Assembly: GCF_000069185.1 (NCBI RefSeq)
Contig: NC_010397.1
Coordinates: 3,224,001 to 3,288,000 of the forward strand
Direction of reading: 5' to 3'
Length of the DNA stretch: 64,000 nt
From: Mycobacteroides abscessus ATCC 19977
GTDB lineage: Bacteria; Actinomycetota; Actinomycetes; Mycobacteriales; Mycobacteriaceae
In this document: positions 35,131 to 42,845 of the stretch, one piece after another
Position numbering within the stretch: the first letter of the stretch is position 1
How the letters are laid out: each line of letters starts with the position of its first letter
Notes under the pieces: generated by a model
Seen by the model: the letters and a program-made list of their open reading frames with translations, nothing else
Databases searched by the model: none
Told to the model about the DNA's origin: nothing
Program-made: the position numbers and the translations under genes

Positions 35131-35835
35131 TTATCCCCCTGTATCCGATTCTCTTGGCGCAAGCGGCCGCATCAAAGAACTTCCCATGGCCGCGTTACGG
35201 ACATTCACGAACGACTGTCGGTGCTGAGCCGATGGTCCCAGACGCCGCAATGCCTCGGTGTGGACGGCTGTGCTGTACCCCTTGTGTACCGCGAATCCGT
35301 ATCCAGGGTGATCGGAATCCATGTTCACCATCACCCGGTCCCGGCTCACCTTCGCCAATACGCTGGCCGCCGCGATACAGGCCGCCGACGCGTCACCCCC
35401 GATCACCGGCAGCGACGGCACCGGCAATCCCGGCACCCGGAAACCGTCCGTCAGCACATACCCGGGCTTTACGCCCAGACCTGCCACCGCCCGGCGCATT
35501 CCCTCGATATTGGCCACGTGAACGCCAATGCGGTCCACCTCATCGGCAGGCACCGACACCACATGGTAGGCCTCGGCGTACCGGCAGATGAGAGGAAACA
35601 GCGTCTCGCGCATCTTCTCGGTGAGCTTCTTCGAGTCGTTAAGCGCGGCGAGGCTCTTACGCTGATTGGAGCCCAGCACACAGGCCGCGATCACCAACGG
35701 ACCCGCGCAGGCCCCACGTCCCGCCTCGTCCACACCGGCGACCGGGCCTAAACCCACTCTGTCGAGCGTCAATTCGAGCGTTCGCAATCCGGATGCCTTG
35801 CGAATCACCGTGCGTGGCGGCCAGCTGGTACTCAT
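35131..35835 (-). CDS. rnhB: ribonuclease HII
   Basis: A 234-residue enzyme that nicks RNA in RNA-DNA hybrids and removes misincorporated ribonucleotides. The active site includes [17 protein letters not shown] (Asp-Glu), with further acidic residues downstream. The start [13 protein letters not shown] fits the family; the frame opens at 36030 over lepB. It lies 10 nt upstream of the DUF2469 gene and 10 nt after lepB. Confidence 0.95.
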   Translation of the reverse strand: MSTSWPPRTVIRKASGLRTLELTLDRVGLGPVAGVDEAGRGACAGPLVIAACVLGSNQRKSLAALNDSKKLTEKMRETLFPLICRYAEAYHVVSVPADEVDRIGVHVANIEGMRRAVAGLGVKPGYVLTDGFRVPGLPVPSLPVIGGDASAACIAAASVLAKVSRDRVMVNMDSDHPGYGFAVHKGYSTAVHTEALRRLGPSAQHRQSFVNVRNAAMGSSLMRPLAPRESDTGG

Positions 35836-35845
35836 CCCGCGAAAG

Positions 35846-37090
35846 CTAGGTCTGGGGATTAACCGTCTTGACCGCACCCCAACGACCGGGCGGCCATGCG
35901 ATGAATCGCGCCTTGCCGATGACGTTGGCCACGGGCACCGTGCCGATGTTCGGGTCGCCGGTGCAATAGATCTTGTGGTCGATATCGACGTCGAGTCCGG
36001 CGTCGCGATCCCGGCTCTGGCAGTGCGCACGGGAGTCTCCGCTATGGGTACGGTTGTCCCCCATCATCCAGAGCTTGCCCTCGGGCACCTTGACCGGGCC
36101 GAACGGGAAACCCCAGCAGCCATCGATATTCGGACCGATGGTTTCCGGGTCAAGATAGGGCTCGTCCAGTTTCTTACCGTTGACGGTCAGGCCCGTGTTG
36201 GGACGACATTCCACGGTCTGCCCACCGGTGGCGATAACTCGTTTCACCAGGTCATTCTCATCGGGCGGAACCACACCGATAAAGGAAAGAGCGTTCTGCA
36301 CGTAACGGACCGCGGTGTTGGACGAACGGATCGACCGATAGTTACCGTTCCATTCCGGCGGACCCTTGAAGACAACCACTTCGCCGGGCTGCGGCTCGGA
36401 AAATCGGAAGACCACCTTGTCGACCATGATCCGGTCGCCGGTGCATCCACGGCATCCATGCAACGTCGGCTCCATCGATTCCGACGGGATGAGATACGGC
36501 CGGGCGATGAAGTTCTGTGTGATGCAGTAAAGCACCAGAGCAATCAGCAGCAGAACGCCCACCTCACGCAGCATTCCGGATCCGCCCTCATCGGAGTCGG
36601 ATGCGTCTTTGGAATCCTGCGCCGGGTCTTCGTCGGTGGAGTCCACCGCAGACACCTTCTCGGCGGCGTCGTGCTCGACATTGTCGCCGACGGTCTCGAA
36701 CTGTCCAAGAGACTGACGGGAGTCATCCAACGTCACATCGCCGAAAACCTTCTCCGCCTGCGGATCCCATGCGGTAAGTCCAGTCTCGTCTTCGATGATC
36801 TTCGCCAGTCGCATCAAATGCTCGATGCGCGAGTCGAATTCATCGGACGTCGCCGAACCGTACGAAACTCCCATACCCACACCGTCCGGCGCATAGTTCA
36901 CCTGCGCAGTGGTAACGGAGTCGGAGAGTTCCCAGGTGCCGTCCGAGCCCTCGAAAACCTCGGGCGCGTTCATGTCGGCGACGAGCCGGGAACGCAGATC
37001 CGACGATTCCTTCAGCGGATGTTCGTTCTCCGGAACGTGTTCGAAGTCCTGGGGAGGATGCTGACGCACGAAGTAGACGTCATAGGACAC
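35846..37090 (-). CDS. lepB: signal peptidase I with extra N-terminal domain
   Basis: The open frame encodes 414 residues. Residues 119-414 match mycobacterial LepB: one membrane helix (about 174-192), catalytic Ser205 in SESMEPTL, Lys283 in [10 protein letters not shown], and the [13 protein letters not shown] box. LepB removes signal peptides at the outer membrane face. Residues 1-118 ([18 protein letters not shown]..) form a separate soluble acidic domain not present in M. tuberculosis LepB (294 aa). The chain is unbroken, but an internal GTG at 36736 would give a 296-residue LepB of normal size. Either a fusion or a mis-joined start is possible. It lies between rplS and rnhB. Confidence 0.88.
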   Translation of the reverse strand: MSYDVYFVRQHPPQDFEHVPENEHPLKESSDLRSRLVADMNAPEVFEGSDGTWELSDSVTTAQVNYAPDGVGMGVSYGSATSDEFDSRIEHLMRLAKIIEDETGLTAWDPQAEKVFGDVTLDDSRQSLGQFETVGDNVEHDAAEKVSAVDSTDEDPAQDSKDASDSDEGGSGMLREVGVLLLIALVLYCITQNFIARPYLIPSESMEPTLHGCRGCTGDRIMVDKVVFRFSEPQPGEVVVFKGPPEWNGNYRSIRSSNTAVRYVQNALSFIGVVPPDENDLVKRVIATGGQTVECRPNTGLTVNGKKLDEPYLDPETIGPNIDGCWGFPFGPVKVPEGKLWMMGDNRTHSGDSRAHCQSRDRDAGLDVDIDHKIYCTGDPNIGTVPVANVIGKARFIAWPPGRWGAVKTVNPQT

Positions 37091-37133
37091 TATGGACGTC
37101 CTCTACCGGGGCGGGGCCAGTGTCCCGGCTCGG

Positions 37134-37475
37134 TCAGCGCTTCTCCTTGATCTTGGCCTTCTTACCGCGCAACTCGCGCAGGTAGTACAGCTTGGCGCGA
37201 CGGACCGCACCGCGGGTCAAGATCTCGATGTGGTCGATGTTGGGCGAGTGCACCGGGAAGGTGCGCTCGACGCCAACGCCGTAGCTCTCCTTGCGGACGG
37301 TAAAGGTCGCGCTCACGCCACCGCCGGAACGACGCAGCACGACGCCCTTGAAGACCTGGATACGCTCCTTGGAGCCCTCGATCACCTTGACGTGCACATT
37401 GATGGTGTCGCCGGGACGGAAGTCAGGCACGTCCTCGCGCAGCGACGCCTGGTCGACAAAGTCCAGCGTGTTCAT
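37134..37475 (-). CDS. rplS: 50S ribosomal protein L19
   Basis: A 113-residue large-subunit protein at the subunit interface. Signatures are [31 protein letters not shown] and [20 protein letters not shown]. It is the first gene of the rplS-lepB-rnhB run and divergent from the lppW-like lipoprotein. The upstream 277 bp hold both promoters, with no coding potential. Confidence 0.98.
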   Translation of the reverse strand: MNTLDFVDQASLREDVPDFRPGDTINVHVKVIEGSKERIQVFKGVVLRRSGGGVSATFTVRKESYGVGVERTFPVHSPNIDHIEILTRGAVRRAKLYYLRELRGKKAKIKEKR

Positions 37476-37752
37476 CGGTGATACATCCTCGCGGTCGCGC
37501 GGCCGGGTGGCATGCGAAAGTGCACCTCAGCCGATCATTAGTTGCTTAATCCTGTCTGGGTTCGCCGATACAGCGGCAGACAGCTAGTCAATTGTGCCAG
37601 ACAGAGGCCCTTCCAGTGAAATCGCCCACCAGAGCACCCCTTGGGCAGGAGTTATCCAGGAAGTACTAGTAGGCTACCGTGACCGGAACACCCGTCACAT
37701 GGGTAACCACGGGTAACAAAACCAGATTCTGACCGCAGAGGGGGTCCACGTC

Positions 37753-38658
37753 ATGCGCGGCCAGCATCTGTTTGTGGGCTTGACGCTCACCGCAGCGACC
37801 GCGTTGACCTCTGGGTGTGTGGCGTCCGTGCGTAGCGATCCGGCCACTCCGGTGCTGGCCGTGGTGAGCGCTCCCGCGGAGACGCCTCCGGTCTTCGAGG
37901 TGGAGAGCCCCACCTCTTTTGAGACGCTCCCCGAGCGCACCACCGCGGCGACCACTCAGGCCAAGAGCGCCGGCGCCACGCTGACCGCCGTGATCAAGGA
38001 TCGCGCGTCGGGTGCGGTCGTATCCAATGGCAACAACAGCACCATCGCCATCGCATCGGTGGCAAAGCTTTTCATCGCCGACGACCTGCTCATGCGTGAA
38101 TCGCAGGGCGAGGTCACCCTGACCCCCGCCGATCGTGCGGCCTTCGACCGAATGCTGCAGTCCTCTGACGACAGCGCGGCCGAGGTCTTTTGGCAGCGTG
38201 GTGGCGGCAATTCGATCATCACCCGCGTGGCCGCGCGGTATGGGCTTGCCTCCACCAACGTGCCCTCCGACGGGATGTGGTGGAACACCATCAGCACTGC
38301 CAATGACCTGGTCCAGTACTACGACATGCTGCTCTCCGGCACGGGCGGGCTGCCCCCCGAGCGGGCAAACATCATCGTGGACGATCTGAGCCGCTCGACA
38401 CCCAATGGCATCGACGGGTACCCACAGCGTTTCGGCATCCCCGACGGCATTCCCGGCGAACCCGTCGCGGTGAAGCAGGGCTGGATGTGCTGCGTGGGCT
38501 CGGCGTGGATGCACCTTTCGACGGGCGTCGTGGGCCCGGACCGGCGATTCATCGTGGTGGTGTCGTCACTGCAGACCGCCAACGATGTGACGGCGCGCAA
38601 CACGCTAACTCAGGCCGTCGCCACCATGTTCCCCGGTGGGCGAATCGAAACCGAGTAG
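37753..38658 (+). CDS. lppW: LppW-like lipoprotein with a serine-hydrolase/beta-lactamase-type fold
   Basis: A 301-residue lipoprotein: signal peptide with lipobox TSGC, a Pro/Thr/Ala-rich linker, and a domain resembling class A beta-lactamases. The active-site-like segment is [14 protein letters not shown] (SxxK), with [11 protein letters not shown] in the SDN position and VAVKQGWMC resembling the KTG region. It lies in the position of Rv2905 (lppW). It may bind penicillin or act on peptidoglycan, but the atypical motifs leave activity open. The last 54 nt are antisense to trmD. Confidence 0.85.
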   Translation: MRGQHLFVGLTLTAATALTSGCVASVRSDPATPVLAVVSAPAETPPVFEVESPTSFETLPERTTAATTQAKSAGATLTAVIKDRASGAVVSNGNNSTIAIASVAKLFIADDLLMRESQGEVTLTPADRAAFDRMLQSSDDSAAEVFWQRGGGNSIITRVAARYGLASTNVPSDGMWWNTISTANDLVQYYDMLLSGTGGLPPERANIIVDDLSRSTPNGIDGYPQRFGIPDGIPGEPVAVKQGWMCCVGSAWMHLSTGVVGPDRRFIVVVSSLQTANDVTARNTLTQAVATMFPGGRIETE

Positions 38659-39333
38659 ATCTGGGCGCCGCTCAATAGTGCGCTGACGCGACTGTTCGGC
38701 CCGCCAGGCCGCGATCTTGGCGTGATCTCCCGAGAGCAGCACCGGTGGCACATCCATCCCCCGCCAGCTCGGCGGTCTGGTGTACGACGGCCCCTCCAAG
38801 AGGCTGGCCATTCCCTCGGAGTGTGAATCTTCCTGTGCGGAAAGCGCGTTGCCCAGCACACCGGGAACCAGACGCAACACCGCTTCGATGATCACCAGAG
38901 CAGCGGCCTCGCCGCCGTTGAGTACGTAGTCACCGATCGACACCTCGCGCACCCGCATCCGTGTCGCGGCGTCGTCGGCGACGCGCTGGTCGATTCCCTC
39001 GTACCGCCCACATGCGATCACCAGATGATCTTCGGTGGACCACTGCCAGGCGGTCTCCTGGGTGAACGGGTAGCCAGCGGGTGTCGGCACCACCAAAAGC
39101 GTTTCAGATGTGCAGATCTCATCCAGCGCATCGCCCCAGACCGTCGGCTTCATCACCATGCCGGGCCCACCACCGTATGGCGAGTCATCGACGGACTTGT
39201 GCACGTCGTGCGTCCAGCGCCGCAGATCATGCACCGCGACATCGACCAAACCAGCGTCAATAGCCTTGCCCGGCAAGGACTGCCGCACGGGTTGCAGATA
39301 TTCCGGGAAGATCGTGACGACGTCTATTTTCAT
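38605..39333 (-). CDS. trmD: tRNA (guanine-N1)-methyltransferase
   Basis: A 242-residue SPOUT methyltransferase making m1G37 in tRNAs, which prevents frameshifting. [12 protein letters not shown] begins the protein, and the trefoil-knot SAM site includes GRYEGID and [15 protein letters not shown]. The true ATG is at 39333; the frame extends upstream over rimM. Coupled with rimM, khpA and rpsP in the usual order. The 3' end overlaps the convergent lppW gene. Confidence 0.97.
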   Translation of the reverse strand: MKIDVVTIFPEYLQPVRQSLPGKAIDAGLVDVAVHDLRRWTHDVHKSVDDSPYGGGPGMVMKPTVWGDALDEICTSETLLVVPTPAGYPFTQETAWQWSTEDHLVIACGRYEGIDQRVADDAATRMRVREVSIGDYVLNGGEAAALVIIEAVLRLVPGVLGNALSAQEDSHSEGMASLLEGPSYTRPPSWRGMDVPPVLLSGDHAKIAAWRAEQSRQRTIERRPDLLGFDSPTGEHGGDGLS

Positions 39334-39343
39334 GACGGGATTC

Positions 39344-39865
39344 TCACGACAGATCCAGCAGCCCTTCCGGGGGGTCAATCTCGATAACCTTGTCCGCCAA
39401 AGAGATCGACGTGACGATCGCGGAGACGAACGGCACCAGAATCTCCCGCCGCTCGGACCCACGCACCGAAAGCAATTCCCCACCGGGGGTATGCAAGACC
39501 TCGGAAACGGTGCCGACGGCGGCCCCGTCCAGAGTCCGCACCGCGAGCCCTTCGAGCTGGTGATCGTAGAACTCGTCAGGATCCTCGATCGGTGGGAGAT
39601 CGGTGGTGTCCACCATGAAAAGGGTTCCCCGCAACGCATCAGCCGCGTCACGATCGGATACGCCGGCGAACCTGATCAGCAACCGCCCACTGTGCTCACG
39701 CACCGATTCGACGGTGAACCGGCGGCTGCCACCGCCACGGGGCAGCCGTCCGGTCAATACCGAACCAACAGCGAAACGCTCGTCGGGATCGTCGGTACGG
39801 ACCTCCACCGACAACTCGCCGGTGACGCCGTGCGCCCTGGCGATACGCCCGACCACTAGCTCCAT
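39344..39865 (-). CDS. rimM: 16S rRNA processing protein RimM
   Basis: A 173-residue assembly factor that helps 30S head maturation through S19. The N-terminal RimM barrel ([19 protein letters not shown]) is followed by a PRC-barrel ([19 protein letters not shown], ending [10 protein letters not shown]). The start MELVVGRI is chosen from family conservation. It lies 4 nt after khpA and 10 nt before trmD in the rpsP-khpA-rimM-trmD operon. Confidence 0.96.
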   Translation of the reverse strand: MELVVGRIARAHGVTGELSVEVRTDDPDERFAVGSVLTGRLPRGGGSRRFTVESVREHSGRLLIRFAGVSDRDAADALRGTLFMVDTTDLPPIEDPDEFYDHQLEGLAVRTLDGAAVGTVSEVLHTPGGELLSVRGSERREILVPFVSAIVTSISLADKVIEIDPPEGLLDLS

Positions 39866-39869
39866 GGAG

Positions 39870-40112
39870 CTACCGGTCGGTGTCCACCACGTCGACCCGG
39901 ATGCCACGGCCGCCCACACCTGCGACGAGGGTGCGCAGGGCGGTGGCGGTGCGCCCGCCCCGACCGATCACCTTTCCGAGATCGTCGGGGTGGACGTGAA
40001 CCTCCACGGTGCGGCCGCGACGGTTCGTCACCAGGTCAACGCGGACATCATCGGGGTTGTCGACGATTCCTCGCACCAAGTGCTCGACGGCATCGACCAC
40101 AACAGAACTCAT
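39870..40112 (-). CDS. khpA: KH-domain RNA-binding protein KhpA
   Basis: An 80-residue single KH domain. The nucleic-acid-binding loop is [16 protein letters not shown] (GxxG intact). Partner KhpB/Jag forms a heterodimer that binds many small RNAs and influences cell-wall synthesis and shape. It is encoded just after rpsP and upstream of rimM, as in other actinobacteria. Confidence 0.94.
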   Translation of the reverse strand: MSSVVVDAVEHLVRGIVDNPDDVRVDLVTNRRGRTVEVHVHPDDLGKVIGRGGRTATALRTLVAGVGGRGIRVDVVDTDR

Positions 40113-40120
40113 CTGAGGTC

Positions 40121-40588
40121 CTATTCGCTTGCGGCGTCAGCAGACTCGGCGGCCGGCTCTTCGGCCGGAGCCTCGGCCTCGGCGGCCTCGGCCTTCTTGG
40201 GGGCCTTCTTCTTTTTCTGCTGGATGGCCTCGCCGGTGGGGGCGCCGTCGGCCTCGGCCAGGGCGGCGTTGAACAGGTCCAGCTTGCTCGGCTTGGGCTC
40301 CTTGACCTTCAGGGTGCCCTCAGCGCCGGGCAGACCCTTGAACTTCTGCCAGTCACCGGTGATCTTCAGCAGGGCCAGCACCGGATCGGTCGGCTGCGCA
40401 CCAACGGACAGCCAGTACTGCGCGCGCTCGGAATCGATCTCGATCAGGCTGGGCTCTTCCTTCGGGTGGTACCGGCCGATCACCTCGATGGCACGGCCTT
40501 CGCGGCGGGTGCGGGCATCGGCGACCTGGATGCGGTACTGGGGGTTACGGATCTTCCCGAGGCGGGTGAGCTTGATCTTGACAGCCAT
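40121..40588 (-). CDS. rpsP: 30S ribosomal protein S16
   Basis: A 155-residue S16: [20 protein letters not shown], then [18 protein letters not shown] core, followed by a Lys/Ala/Glu-rich C-terminal extension (about residues 105-155) typical of mycobacteria. ATG at 40588 is chosen; 27 nt more of frame exist upstream. It is the first gene of the rpsP-khpA-rimM-trmD operon. Confidence 0.97.
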   Translation of the reverse strand: MAVKIKLTRLGKIRNPQYRIQVADARTRREGRAIEVIGRYHPKEEPSLIEIDSERAQYWLSVGAQPTDPVLALLKITGDWQKFKGLPGAEGTLKVKEPKPSKLDLFNAALAEADGAPTGEAIQQKKKKAPKKAEAAEAEAPAEEPAAESADAASE

Positions 40589-40795
40589 GACTACAAATTC
40601 TCCTTGAGGTATCACGCGGCAATTCGGCGATTCATGCGGGAGTGCATGATCCGGTTTTGCCTCGCGTGGGTCTGACCACTGGTGGCCTTAGCCAAATCGC
40701 GGACCGGGCCATTGTGCCAGACCGGCGCCTACCAGCTCAAATCCCGCCGAAACTACGGTTTCTGATGCATCGCCCGAGTGGCCCGCACACAATAC

Positions 40796-40814
40796 GGCGT
40801 GTCGGCGTCTAGGT
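40796..40814. repeat. half copy of a dispersed palindromic repeat
   Basis: ACGGCGTGTCGGCGTCTAG lies in the non-coding gap between rpsP and the SnoaL-like gene. It matches each arm of the full inverted repeat at 48835-48891 in its 11-bp core ACGGCGTGTCG and is similar on both sides of it. This suggests a small dispersed element of which only one arm remains here. Confidence 0.45.
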
Positions 40815-40836
40815 GACGTCTCGGTGAGTTGGGCGG

Positions 40837-41283
40837 CTAGGTGAGTCGGCTGAAGCATTTCGTCTCGACCCGCCGGGTCAGGCGCCAACCGTGCCGGGTC
40901 CGCACGGCCGCATCGTCGTACCAAAGCCCAAGGAAAAGCACCTGTTCGGTATCGCCTGCGGGCACCATCGGGTTGAAACACAGGCTACGGACCTGCGCAG
41001 AGGAACGCTCTGCGCCACCTTCCGAATCGAAGGTGATCGACACGTTTCCCAGCATGTGCGCGTACATCGGGAACGCCGGCAACACCTGCGCCAACCACGC
41101 CTTGACGTCCGGGTACTCCCCGTCGATACCGCCCATCGCGCGATAGTCGATATAGGCATCGTTGGTGAACACTTCGTCCAGATCATCGAACTGGCGGGTG
41201 TCGATGGCGGTGGCGTAGTCGACCAAGAGCTGTTGAATCTGCAGGCGGTCGGAAACCTCGTCGAGAGTCCAAGCGGATGTCAT
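40837..41283 (-). CDS. SnoaL/NTF2-like protein
   Basis: A 148-residue alpha+beta-barrel protein of the SnoaL-like group. The N-terminus LDEVSDRLQIQQLLVDYATAID and the VFTNDAYIDYRAMGG segment match small hydroxylase/isomerase relatives such as dehydratase-type scytalone or SnoaL_4 proteins. It often acts on polycyclic or steroid-like substrates; the substrate here is unknown. It is divergent from a thioesterase with only 5-11 nt between the start codons, so promoters must overlap the coding starts. Confidence 0.83.
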   Translation of the reverse strand: MTSAWTLDEVSDRLQIQQLLVDYATAIDTRQFDDLDEVFTNDAYIDYRAMGGIDGEYPDVKAWLAQVLPAFPMYAHMLGNVSITFDSEGGAERSSAQVRSLCFNPMVPAGDTEQVLFLGLWYDDAAVRTRHGWRLTRRVETKCFSRLT

Positions 41284-41294
41284 AGCTTGTGAGC

Positions 41295-41702
41295 ATGCCC
41301 ACTCGGACCGAAATCATCACGCAATTCGTCCCGAACTCTCCGTTATGTCAGCATCTGGGAATCACGCTGACCGAGATCGGTGACGATCGCGCGGTGTTGC
41401 ACATGCCTTTCAAATCCGAGCTGGCGACGATGGGCCAGACCGTGCATGGCGGCGCCATCGCGACCCTCGCCGATACCGCCGCCATGGCAGCGGCATGGGC
41501 CGACGACGTGGTGCCCGAGAAGTTCGGTGGCGCAACGGCTTCGCTTGCCGTCAACTACGTTTGCGCGGCCAACGCCGCCGACCTTACCGCGGTGGGCCAG
41601 GTGGTCCGCCGCGGTAAGCGGCTATCGAACATCGAGGTCACGGTGTGCGATTCCGCGGGCCAAGTGGTCGCAAAGGCGCTGGCCACCTACAACTTCGCCT
41701 AG
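41295..41702 (+). CDS. PaaI-family hot-dog thioesterase
   Basis: A 135-residue hot-dog-fold acyl-CoA thioesterase. The family motif VHGGAIATLADTAAMAA, with the active-site HGG and Asp, is present, and SLAVNYVCAANAADLTAVG forms the following strands. Such enzymes release free acids from aryl- or acyl-CoA. A TAGCTT -10-like hexamer (41283-41288) lies 6 nt before the ATG, suggesting a leaderless transcript; GTG at 41289 is an alternative start. It converges on the flavin oxidoreductase with a 4-nt overlap. Confidence 0.87.
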   Translation: MPTRTEIITQFVPNSPLCQHLGITLTEIGDDRAVLHMPFKSELATMGQTVHGGAIATLADTAAMAAAWADDVVPEKFGGATASLAVNYVCAANAADLTAVGQVVRRGKRLSNIEVTVCDSAGQVVAKALATYNFA

Positions 41703-42730
41703 GCGGCACCAACAGCGTCCCCGGCCAACAGCTCCCGGACGCGCGGGATGACCTCGGTGCCATAGAGCTCCACGTTCTGCATGCCCAACCCCGGCTGTGC
41801 GGCCTGATACACCAAGCTGAACCTGTCGGCACCGAGACCGCGAATGGTCTTGGCCATCTTGACCGCCACGGTGTCGGGCGACCCGACGTACAACGAGCCG
41901 GCCTTCACCTCCGCCAGATAATCCTCGTAGCGCGGGGCCGGCCACCCCCGCTCACGTCCGATCGTGGTGCGCAGCTCGCGGAATCCTGGCCAGTACTGCG
42001 CGATCGCCTCCTCATCCGATTCGGCGATATGCCCGGGACTGTGAATGCCCAGCGGCATCGGCTCGGTGACACCTAGCTCGCGCTGGGCGCGACGGTAGAG
42101 GTCCACGTACGGCTCAAACCGCATCGGATTGCCGCCGATGATCGCCAGGATCATCGGTATGCGGTACCGCACGCTGCGGACCACGGATTCGGGCGATCCG
42201 CCCACTCCGACCCAGGCCCGCAGCCCCTCGGCCGTCTTGGGGTAAACCTCGACGTTGTCCAATGCCGAGCGCAACGTGCCCGACCAGGTCACCGGCGCCC
42301 CCGGCAACAGCTTGGCCATCAGATCGAACTTCTCGTTGAAGAGTTCGTCGTAGTCGGCCAGGTCGTAGCCGAACAGCGGGAAGGAATCAGTGAACGATCC
42401 CCGGCCGAGCACCAATTCGGCTCGCCCATTGGAGATACCGTCGAGGGTCGCGAAGCGTTGGTACACCCGCACCGGGTCGTCGGTGCTGAGCACGGTCACG
42501 GCGGTCGCGAGGGTGATCCGCTCGGTACGAGCCGCGATGGCGGCCAGCATCGTCTCGGGCGACTCCCCCACGAACTCGGCGCGGTGGTGCTCGCCGATCG
42601 CGAAGATATCGACACCTACCTGGTCGGCTCGCACCCCCTCCTCCACGACCGCACGGATCGCTTCGGGGTTGGTCATGCCCGCGGGGACGTCGGCGAAGGT
42701 GTCCAAACCAAACTGCACGTGATGTGTCAT
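41699..42730 (-). CDS. LLM-class flavin-dependent oxidoreductase
   Basis: A 343-residue luciferase-like TIM-barrel protein. Motifs include VDIFAIGEHHR, the ITLATAVTVLSTDDPVRV strand and AELVLGRGSF, typical of LLM enzymes using FMN or F420. It could be a monooxygenase or an F420-dependent dehydrogenase; the cofactor cannot be fixed from the sequence. ATG at 42730 (MTHHVQFGLD) is chosen over 42790. It is divergent from the protease-nuclease fusion gene. Confidence 0.85.
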   Translation of the reverse strand: MTHHVQFGLDTFADVPAGMTNPEAIRAVVEEGVRADQVGVDIFAIGEHHRAEFVGESPETMLAAIAARTERITLATAVTVLSTDDPVRVYQRFATLDGISNGRAELVLGRGSFTDSFPLFGYDLADYDELFNEKFDLMAKLLPGAPVTWSGTLRSALDNVEVYPKTAEGLRAWVGVGGSPESVVRSVRYRIPMILAIIGGNPMRFEPYVDLYRRAQRELGVTEPMPLGIHSPGHIAESDEEAIAQYWPGFRELRTTIGRERGWPAPRYEDYLAEVKAGSLYVGSPDTVAVKMAKTIRGLGADRFSLVYQAAQPGLGMQNVELYGTEVIPRVRELLAGDAVGAA

Positions 42731-42833
42731 GACCACATAAACGGACTGCAGTCCGCTTATGTTCCCAAGGCATTCCCAGCTGCGATTCATCCTGTGTTTA
42801 CCCGATGCGCACCGCCCTCTGGTTCGCAGACGC

Positions 42834-42839
42834 TACGAA
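42834..42839 (+). promoter_or_regulatory. -10-like element for the protease-nuclease gene
   Basis: TACGAA lies 6 nt before the ATG of the fusion gene, and no ribosome binding site with proper spacing precedes that ATG. This spacing fits a leaderless mycobacterial transcript. No clear -35 is seen. Confidence 0.35.
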
Positions 42840-42845
42840 TCAAGG

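Noticed and set aside
40688..40981. 97-residue open frame overlapping the SnoaL-like gene's 3' end
   Set aside because: Same strand but a different frame from the SnoaL gene; Arg/Gly-rich shadow with no motif.
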